Assembly: GCF_016920785.2 (NCBI RefSeq)
Contig: NW_024609836.1
Coordinates: 9,950,018-10,014,017, forward strand
DNA: 64,000 nucleotides
Direction: 5' to 3'
From: Ixodes scapularis
Lineage: Eukaryota > Arthropoda > Arachnida > Ixodida > Ixodidae
Shown here: positions 56,216-64,000 of the stretch, one piece after another
Layout: every line of letters starts with the position of its first letter
How positions within the stretch are numbered: the stretch's first letter is position 1
The notes under the pieces: model-generated
Databases searched by the model: none
Seen by the model: the letters and a program-made list of their open reading frames with translations, nothing else
Told to the model about the DNA's origin: nothing
Translations under genes and position numbers: made by a program

Positions 56216-57062
56216 TTAAAGGAGTCATGGAACGCTTTTCCAACTTTTTCCTGTTTAGCTTTCCTCTTCAACTCATAAATCGCGCATTCTACCAAACAGT
56301 TCAAGAAGATGGAAACGGGGCAGTCCCCTCTTGCTCGGACTCTCGTTTGAGTACCGGGACACAGCCATTGTCCCCCCAGAAGATTAGCCCGTCGCTCAAA
56401 ATTCAGACAAAAGTTGCTTTCCCCACCTCAATTACCCCGAAGCTGACAGTGCTGCGGAAGCTACGTGCTCGTTGGGCCAGCCACACTTGCCACGTGATCA
56501 CGCTCTCTCGCGCATACCCACGCGCAGAGAATGAGGTCAGGTGATGAAAGGGAGGCGGCTGATTGTCCGGCAAGCACAAAGCTTCCACCACAATGTCAGC
56601 TTAGGGGTGAAGGGATTAAGTGAGACGGGAAGGAAGCGCCGAAAGACAGGGACAAAAGAAGTAGGTAACGACGACACGTGGCGCACGTGTCGTCGTTACC
56701 TACTTCTCTTGTCCCTGTCTTTCGGCGCTTCCTTCCAGTCATGAACAACCAACTAGCCCAACTTCACATTCGGGTTAAGTGAGGTCCGGTGCCGTGTGAC
56801 GTGCGTTTGGACCTGGTGACGCGCTGGGGGGGGGCTTTGCAACGCGCTACGGGGACCGCGGATGTATCACAGTGAAAAGGCAGAGAGCTTACGAAGGGAA
56901 GGAGTTACGAAATAGTTCCTTGTGTTTTCGAATTTTCGTACCGAAAGTCAGGCTTTTGACTTTCTACCTTTTTTCTTTTGGCCCACTGAACAATGTGTTA
57001 TTAGTAAAATCCCAATATAAATTGATTTATTCCAGCCAAAATTTGTTTCATGGGCCCTTTAA
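56216..57062. mobile_element. TTAA-flanked MITE (copy 3)
   Basis: TTAA at 56216-56219 and 57059-57062; ends AAAGGAGTCATGGAACGC and complement of ATTTGTTTCATGGGCCCTTT. It is inserted in the Tigger remnant; copy 1 of Tigger shows the uninterrupted site. It itself carries a 150-bp Penelope-type insertion. Confidence 0.75.
56616..56783. mobile_element. Tiny head-to-head Penelope-type 3'-end pair
   Basis: TTAAGTGAG direct repeats (56616-56624, 56775-56783) flank a 150-bp palindrome with one tail. The left arm, starting with GGAAGGAAGCGCCGAAAGAC, is the complement of the right arm ending TTTCGGCGCTTCCTTCC. Only the right side continues with AGTCATGAACAACCAACTAG and CCCAACTTCAC. The tail resembles the copy A tail at 8219-8255 (ATGAACCAACTCGCCCACAT on the - strand). 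No coding sequence remains. Confidence 0.65.
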
Positions 57063-57549
57063 GCGAAAACGCCGTTTGAATTAAGTGTCTTATAAATACA
57101 TTAAAAACATAGCGGGACAACCAAAATTTTCAAGTCTGTTTGAATTAACCTGAAGTACGAAATATCAGTTTGAATTATCACAAACCTATTGTATCAATTA
57201 CTTTCTGCAGCAACCTTGCGCTTAAAATAGCAATAAAGTGATTTTTAGGCTCATGACGTCATCATTCAATTTCGCTCCGAGAAGTAAAAACAAACAAAAC
57301 GTGAGAATGATGTAGTCGTGCCTCTGACATAGTGGCTCATTGTCGGCTACTCGAACTCCGTGGCATTGACTGCGCTAATGATTGCGCCTCTCGCCGCATG
57401 CTAGAGTTGGCAGATTTCGGCCACTTGGCTCACTTGTAGGTTTGCTGGCCAGTTTAATAAATATATAGACGGAATTAGATTGTAATATTTGACATGGGGT
57501 CTTCCTATATGATACTGAAGAGGGCTACATAGTTTTCTAAATATCGAAA

Positions 57550-58290
57550 ATGAAGCAGAGTTGCCCTTTAACACACGCACTAATACACATTACTCAGAAA
57601 CCTTCACAGAACCCCCAACGATCGACGATTTGGAAGAATACGAAACTACACCGACAACACCTTACACTTAAAACGAATAACCTAGTCTGTGAAATACATG
57701 TCCGCTACTTGGACAAAAAGTTCCGCCTCGTATGGACGCCTGGCCACCAAGGTGTGGAGGGTAATGAGACAGCCCATCGTCTCACCCTCGAAAACTCCCC
57801 GGGTCCCGTCTCGTCATGGCCAGCTATCTACTCGGTAGGCGCAACAAGGAACGCTCGCAGAGCCCTGCGGAAGTCGAGGTTAAAAGAACAATGTGAAGAG
57901 CGGACCTTTTACCCTCACCCTCCAAAGACCATGTCTAGGCAACAATCCTCCCTTGTCAGGCATGCCCAGACCAACTCTCTTCCATCGCACTACATCTTCC
58001 ACCACATCTAAAAACGACCCGACTCCCCCACCTGCCCAAAATGCGGAGAATACCCTTCCATCCCTCATACCTACTGGTCTCGTAACCCACCCACCCTTCC
58101 CCCAACCCTCTCGCACATCATTTCTTGGGAGGAATGGCTGGCTCTACCCATAGGCACCGACATACCCAACGCACTAGAAGCACTAATTAATCACTCCAGT
58201 CCCCTTGCGGAATCCATCCGCGAGACGTGCGCCGGACGGACCGTCCGGACCAGGACGTAGGCCCTTAAACAAAGTAAAGTTTTGCTTGCG
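57550..58290 (+). mobile_element. LINE 3' end with RNase H domain
   Basis: The frame contains FRLVWTPGHQGVEGNETAHR, the C-terminal conserved block of RNase H in I-group LINEs. After frameshifts come SCPKCG-type Cys pairs (CPKCGEYPSIPH), WEEWL and a C-terminal ESIRETCAGR ending near 58260. Upstream RT is missing. A CCCTTTAA boundary at 57566-57573 suggests the end of yet another TTAA-type element immediately before it. Confidence 0.65.
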
Positions 58291-58329
58291 GTGCAAAATA
58301 AGTGGATTCGGTGACGCTTCAGTTACGAC

Positions 58330-58700
58330 GAATAATGTATTCAAATAAGCTCACCTGTCGCGATGCCTTTACGCTGTTACAGATACAGTACGCCGCCAAT
58401 GACAAACGACTTGGCGGATGGGCAGGATGGCTGCAACGGCTGCTGGCAGTAGCTGCCGGGACACGTGGGCAGTCGCAAAGGTGCAACGAGAAAGCGTGTG
58501 ATCTGTACCGAGGGTTCCCGAAATTCCCTGCCGTCGTGGCGCTGTACGTTTTGCAAGGGGTCTATTCTTCCGCTCTTGGCCTCTCCGGTTTTACCTTGCA
58601 AAGTCGTGACAGTGTCTGCTTTATTTTTTTGCGGTATTTCCCGTGTGTCGACGTGTGCGGTATTTCCCGTGTGCCGAAATATTTTTGAAACTGACGTTCG
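58330..58700 (+). repeat. Segment duplicated at 55085-55185
   Basis: TTCCGCTCTTGGCCTCTCCG, TTGCAAAGTCGTGACAGTGT and ATTTCCCGTGTGTCGACGTG match 55088-55172 with few differences, in the same orientation. Both copies lie near Tigger pieces and probably come from the same family. Confidence 0.5.
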
Positions 58701-59630
58701 CTCAAGTGAGAGTTTACTGTATACTCGACTACTGTGCGTTGCCCCAGAGCCGTAAATGTAGAGAGCTTGGCCATTCGTTGGGAAGTATAGGAGACAAATG
58801 AGGAGGCGCCATTGGCCGAAAGCGGACTGGGCGTGTTCCAGGGCGTCTTCAGAAATTTGAATGTGACCAACCAGAAGCCGGAAATAATACCCTGGCGGTG
58901 GTCGCGAGAAACAAACCTTATAACTGCATTGGAGTAACTCTCAATGGCTGAAAATATGGTACACGTGATGTCTCAATCACGTTAATCCAAAAAGATGGTG
59001 GAAGAGTGCGACTAGCGGAGCGATCGACATAATCCTTACGCCGAGCACCCAGGGCCGGGAATCTGCCGTCCGAACGGTCACACTCTGTCCGCGCAAAACA
59101 GAGTTGCGCGGCGCATTCGTTTCTTACATCTTTCTGCATGATCATGATCAAAACAACACGTGCACCCTATTTTCAACCACGGAGAGTTACTACCACTTCA
59201 CTCTTACACGCTTATTAAAACCATATACGAACATAGACTTTTGATCAAAACTGTTTGCCGCTACCACCGCTAGGGGATTCTTTTCGGCTTCTGGTCGGTC
59301 AAGAGAGCATGCCAAGCCCTCTTTCCGACTCTGCCGCACGCCCCGACTCTGCCAGCGCCTCCCATTGACCAAACTCTCTACATATACGGCTCTGCGTTGC
59401 CCTACATGTTTGGATAACGTACTGTTTCTGTTCACCTGGTAGGCACTTTCATTCTCTACATACACCGTAGGTTGAAAATGCCCTGAATTATAGATCAAGC
59501 CTTGCAAGATGGAACTTCTCTTTAGGCCCAGTGCCTGGATCAAGTCTTGTCCCCCATCCCCTCAGGTCTTTCTGTCATATAAATTGTTGGTATTTCTTAA
59601 GACAATGCGCATCGCCTGCCGACCACATCT
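58701..59630. other. Gene-less stretch
   Basis: No gene, RNA or clear repeat recognised. Confidence 0.4.
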
Positions 59631-59631
59631 T

Positions 59632-59800
59632 ACAGTCGAATCTTGTTAGTTTGAACCCGAGGGGGACCAAAACATTGTACGAGTTTAAATTACCGGAAGT
59701 TTCCTTTCTAGAAACATATAGGATGGGACCTGCATGTTAGCTTGAATTATTTGCGAGTTTGAATTAAGAGGGCTTGAACTAATGAGATTCCACTGTACAA
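59632..59800. mobile_element. Tigger-family MITE, about 165 bp
   Basis: TACAGTCGAATCTTGTTAGT at the left and TTGAACTAATGAGATTCCACTGTA at the right are inverted Tigger-type ends with TA on each side. No internal gene. Confidence 0.75.
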
Positions 59801-60171
59801 AAAGTGTGGTTAATCCAAGGTTCAGATTACTCTGAAATATGTCGGGTGATTACTGAAAGGTTAAGATACAAAAATTTTGGTAGAAAGGAAATGAATCTCC
59901 TCAGTTTTTAATTTTTCTCGCCACTTTAACTGCTAGGCACGCTATGTCTGAAGGTTTTCAGAAGATCATGGCATCGATCTCCGCCCATTTACACCTGGAA
60001 AGAAATGCTACTGGCAATAAGGGCTACAAAGTTTTCTTTGTGTTTGAAGTTATGTACACTAGTGTGTATCACTTGTTTCTCTTGTGCTACCTTTGCGCAA
60101 GCTTGCCCGGCGAGTGAGGAAGAGCTAAACTCAACTGTACGTGGTGTGCTATCTTTTACACAAACTCGATA

Positions 60172-60290
60172 TTCCTATAGACCTTTTCATCTTGGCAGTT
60201 ACCTGACTGGTGGACACGGGGCATTGACACACATGGTGCCATAGAATGGCTTTAGTTTGGTTGGTTTTTGGTTTCAGCGGGCTCGTGGCT
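60172..60290 (-). repeat. Dispersed repeat family D, fragment
   Basis: TATAGACCTTTTCATCTTGG, then TTACCTGACTGG and TGCCATAGAATGG resemble 18308-18430. Confidence 0.5.
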
Positions 60291-60477
60291 GTGTTATGTG
60301 CGATAAGAGACAAACCCGCCAATCGAAGTCTTGTCTTCTAGTGTATAATTTGTGAAATAAAATTAAATCGTGCAAGAGAATTGGCCTCCAGCAAGCTTGG
60401 CTCGGTCAAATACCAGGTACCCCTTCATGGATTTGTGTAGACAGATGTTATTTGTTTGAACATGTACTAGTGATTCA

Positions 60478-60900
60478 AAACTATCAATAAATTGACTATC
60501 AATACTATTGATAGTTTTGCACCACTAGAGCGAACACAGATGCCACACCGCCGCTCACCTCCCTTCCTTCTCTCCGCCCAAACTCCCGTCTTCATCATCA
60601 CTGAAAGTTGAACCAAGTTGGGATGGTAAGTGCTTGGGCTAGTTGGTGTCCCATTTGAAAAAGATAAAGCGAGAAAAAGAAGAGAGCGACGCAAACTACT
60701 AGTGTCGCAAGACTATCGATAGTAAACCGCTGACAGTACTATCGATAGGTTTACGATAGTCGACTATCGATAGTACTATCCATAGCTTTTCGACAGTCGA
60801 CTATTGATAGTAGTGTCTAGTTTTTCGATAGTCGACTATCGATAGTTTTTTTGCTATCGTGTCAGATTTCTGGCTACTTTCGCTACTATTGATAGTTTTG
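60478..60900. repeat. Cluster of TATCGATA palindromes
   Basis: Perfect TATCGATA occurs at 60714-60721, 60740-60747, 60765-60772 and 60837-60844, often within the longer palindrome CGATAGTCGACTATCG. Degenerate CTATTGATAG copies lie at 60500-60525 and 60800-60890. In Drosophila TATCGATA is the DREF-bound DRE; function here is unknown. Confidence 0.75.
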
Positions 60901-61369
60901 CATCACTAACAGGTACACTCTTTCAGCGGCGTCGAGGGTAAATCTGGCATCGACATTGCTGCACCCGAGCGATTTCCATGATGATGGTCTCTTTTCAGCG
61001 TCGTGCATCATGTGCCTCGGGCACTTTTGCCAGGCACTCAAGTTTTTTTCGACACGTTTTTCACCCCAAGAGGCAACCCTGTGTGTCTAAATAAATTATT
61101 TGTAGTTTATTTAAATTCATAAATAGATCAAACAAATGTTTCTACTACAACCGTGATTCCCCCATATAATCAGAAGTAACTTTTGGATTCGTTATGAAGG
61201 CAGAGCACGATGCTCTCAAGAAACAGCGACTACTTGCATTGTCTATATTTGCAGTCTTCTTTAAGATCGTAAATGTGTAAATATACCTTGTGCTTCTTAT
61301 TGCACGACTAACATTTAAGCAAATTTCCAGTGTCATAAATAATTGGCCTCTCGACCCTTGTCCGACTTG

Positions 61370-62665
61370 GGGACCTCTCCATACTCTATGTGCGCCAGTG
61401 CTAACGCTGATTCCTTTCCCCGACGGTGCATATATACAATAATGTGCAGAAGTTGCACGCATAATGATGGCATGCAGTTAGGTAGTAAATATAAGTATCA
61501 GACAACACTTCACAAAGCAAGACAAATTAAAAAGTTGGGGCTCCTATTCACACGGTAAAGACAGTTAGTTCGCCAGCGAAGCTGTGGTATCGCCTGCAAC
61601 GATTGTCCACTGCACTATACCAAAACGTTTTTTGTAAAGACCCTTTTCTTTGCAAATGCCACCAGGCGGTGCTCCAGTTTGACGTCCCAGCAAACTTCCG
61701 ATTCACAGAAAGAATGAACAAAACCCACCTTGACATAGCTGCCTGAAATGTCAATGAAATGTTTAACCACCAGTTCTTCAGGTGAACGCCAAAAAAAGAA
61801 CAACGAAGAAATGGGAGATGCTGTAACCGACTTATTTTTTGCGGGCTCAATATTTCGCAATTCACGTTAAAGCTAAAGTTTTGGAATAATTCGCGGGTTC
61901 TAATTTTCGCGATGCGGTGGAATCTCAATATAGATTCCAATGTATTTACGTTTTACCAGAATCGTTCGCGTGACCTATTTTTTACGAAATGTAGGCGGTT
62001 TGCAAAATTTAAGTCCTTTACAGTATGTTAATAAGTTTCAAATATTTTGTAAACAAACTTTCCTCCTCCAAGACATTAAATTGTACAGCCGAATGCTCTC
62101 ATTAAATCTTCAACCTTGTTGTCCGTGTAGCATTTATCCTTTCTAGCATGGGTGACATAAGCAAGCTCGACAGACTTGCAAAGACTGTGCGATCAGAAGT
62201 CGCTTGGGACGCAAGCAGCAATTCATGTTCGTAAACAGCGAAAGGGGCTATGTGAAAGACTGTATGGTGCCGTTACCACGGCAACTTATGAAACCACAAT
62301 TTTTACCGAGAGACGCATGCGGGGAGCACTATGTGTTTCGCATTGTGCACGCCTAATTTATCATGTGGTTCCGACACTTGTGGTTTTCTTATTTGAAAAC
62401 TACAAGTGTCAAAACTACACGATAGAAGACAAGGAGCGCACAATGCTTTTCTGTCCACTACTGTTCATTTGACAGACACAAAAGAAAACTTACCAACGAG
62501 TCAGATACAGCTTCGCTGTAAAATTGCGGTAAAACTCAACGAAAAAACAAATGCAACGTGTTCGCGAAGGGGAGGGAAGAGCGACGATTTGAAGCCACCT
62601 TATGGCGGCTATGTGACATGATTTCAAGATGGCAGCACCCATGTGACGGGGTGAAAAAAATATAA
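61370..62665 (+). repeat. Dispersed repeat family D, split copy
   Basis: The left half (61390-61530) and right half (62480-62665) match consecutive parts of 20085-20455. About 950 bp in between has no counterpart there and is likely an insertion of unknown type. Confidence 0.45.
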
Positions 62666-63520
62666 AATTTTAGAAATAAATTGAAGGGATGCCATAAAAC
62701 CACTTGCAGGGGGGATTGAATAGCTTGGGAGCCCAAGCTACTGTTGCATTGGTAGGAGACTACATTTGGAAGATGGAGTGGCGGTAGCTGGCTTCAATCG
62801 CTGCGTTGGCATGTGCATCTGTTGACATTTGGTGACCATAGCAAGCAGTATTTATTGTCCAGGAGGAGACTGGTGTGGCGACATCAGGTGCATGCTTGTG
62901 CTCTTTTGCAGTGCTTTTCAATAAGGCCGCAGGACATGAACATAGAGTAGAGTTCTCAATAAGGACAATGTGGATGGCTGATATTTTCCAGCACCTAATA
63001 TTTTGACAAGCCTTGCATGAAAAACATTTTTTTTTTTTTCTTACCTGGAACATGGTGTTGAAGTATCAAACTGCCTCTGATGCTGTGAATGAAAAAAGAT
63101 GCCACCAGAACATCTCTGTGCTAATAGTCGCCGACAAGATGAGAAACGCAGGGCATCTCTTAGCGCCCAGCCTCCAGCAAGCACTTGTCGCCTTTTCTCA
63201 TGCTCTGTCTGCGTGTGCGTTCTGGAGGCTCGCAAGATGCCAAAGCATTGCCGAATGTAGGCGGCTCCTCCCTGCAATTCTTGTTGTCCTACATTTAGTC
63301 CTCCAAGTCAGTACAAAAACATACAAGTCTATTCAACACCCGAACACGATTTGGGCGATATGTTAGATATAGTCCCTAACGGAATGAGAACGTCTGGGCA
63401 TGTCTTACAAATGCTTGAAGCATTGCCAAAAGTAGGAAGCTTCTCCCCACCGTCCTCATCTTGCGAGTTGCTAGAGTTATTAAACCATTTTAAATGTGAC
63501 AATGCTACACCATACAATAA
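62666..63520. other. Gene-less stretch
   Basis: Small frames only; nothing recognised. Confidence 0.4.
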
Positions 63521-63526
63521 CGGTTT

Positions 63527-63850
63527 TTACAAAACCAATTTCTGGTTGATCTTGTCAAAAGCTTGCGATAAATCGAAATAAATATAGACTTGCTTCCAAG
63601 AAAGAAATGGCACCGTGCATTCAAGTGTGCAGAAACTAATTTCTAAATCTGGGGATATGCATGCTTCAGTGATGGGGCAAACAAAATCAATGCTGTTCTT
63701 AACAATAAAAGAAGATAAATCTGGACCCAAAAACAGCCTAGCTTTAATTTCTTTATTGCTTTCAACATTTCGGTGTCAACTTCCTTGATTGCTGAAATGT
63801 TAGTCAATATTACTGAAGAAAAAGATGTGCTTTTATTGACCAACGTGTGA
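63527..63850 (-). mobile_element. LINE reverse transcriptase fragment
   Basis: On the - strand, VYIYFDLSQAFDKINQKLVL fits RT motif A (FDLSKAFDxVNHxxLL). It is preceded, in a shifted frame, by the fingers region with LKAIKKLKLG and GPDLSSFIVKN. Frameshifts and loss of later motifs make it a dead fragment. Confidence 0.65.
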
Positions 63851-64000
63851 ACGCTGTAAAAACATTTTTAGCAAACAGCAGATCTCCAACAATATCTGGA
63901 CCCGCTTGGCAATGGTAGCAATGTGTGTACATATGTTCTTAGATCTAGGTCAGTTGACAAGCTTCGGAAAACGCCCGACGCCTTTTTGCGGCGCACCCGC

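Larger units (their letters stand above)
55404..57190 (-). mobile_element. Tigger/pogo-derived element, copy 2, with nested insertions
   Basis: It starts with CAGTAGAGTCTCATTAATTC at 55404 after TA, a good Tigger terminus. It contains the transposase C-terminal fragment and the GC-rich inverted pair at 56077-56195. It ends, as copy 1 in reverse, with GTTTGAATTAACCTGAAGTA and GTTTGAATTATCACAAA near 57185. A TTAA MITE (56216-57062), absent from copy 1, splits it. Confidence 0.75.

Overview
The window looks like nuclear DNA from an arthropod, most likely a hard tick (Ixodidae). The evidence is intron-containing genes with standard GT/AG splice sites, a divergent ionotropic receptor, and a heavy load of Penelope-like, Harbinger, Tigger/pogo, Ty3/gypsy and LINE remnants. 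A tRNA-headed SINE with a tick-type tail and TTAA-flanked MITEs point the same way. The tick assignment is an inference from repeat style. There are no bacterial-type operons, rRNA genes or CRISPR arrays.

Three host-style split genes can be supported. (1) The C-terminal half of an ionotropic (glutamate-receptor-like, IR) chemoreceptor lies on the + strand, with exons 3513-3632, 6423-6589 and 16250-16526. Exon phases match exactly and earlier exons are missing or outside the window. (2) A Myb/SANT-like DNA-binding protein lies on the + strand with exons 38571-38889, 39796-39910 and 42262-42640. (3) A complete HARBI1-type DDE nuclease of 347 aa lies on the - strand with exons 50545-50930, 49576-49995 and 46849-47086. 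Genes 2 and 3 converge and together form the two-protein set of a Harbinger transposon, or of its domesticated descendants.

Layout: 1-3.5 kb holds a decayed - strand LINE with a SINE inside it. 3.5-17 kb is the IR gene; its 9.7-kb second intron carries a head-to-head pair of Penelope-like retroelements with an 11-bp target-site duplication, and this pair is itself interrupted by a satellite-bearing element. 17.5-27 kb holds dispersed repeats, an AT-rich stretch, and a 1.87-kb GC-rich array of 13/17/11/17/13-bp units. 27-33 kb holds foldback MITEs, an older Penelope-like element and a deleted Ty3/gypsy element. 33-36.5 kb has a second satellite-bearing element and a degenerate AT-rich satellite. 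37.5-51.3 kb is the Myb/HARBI1 pair with MITE, satellite-element and Tigger insertions. 51.3-64 kb holds Tigger pieces with nested insertions, a LINE 3' end with an RNase H domain, a cluster of TATCGATA palindromes and another LINE fragment.

The most unusual material is a family of mobile elements with conserved ends (an AGAGCGCAGCTCT-type motif at both ends) whose interiors are different tandem arrays of palindromes, including GGTCACGTGACC and TGACGTCA. Also notable are two independent Penelope-type insertions of very different size that share the same head-to-head, one-tailed architecture with target-site duplications.
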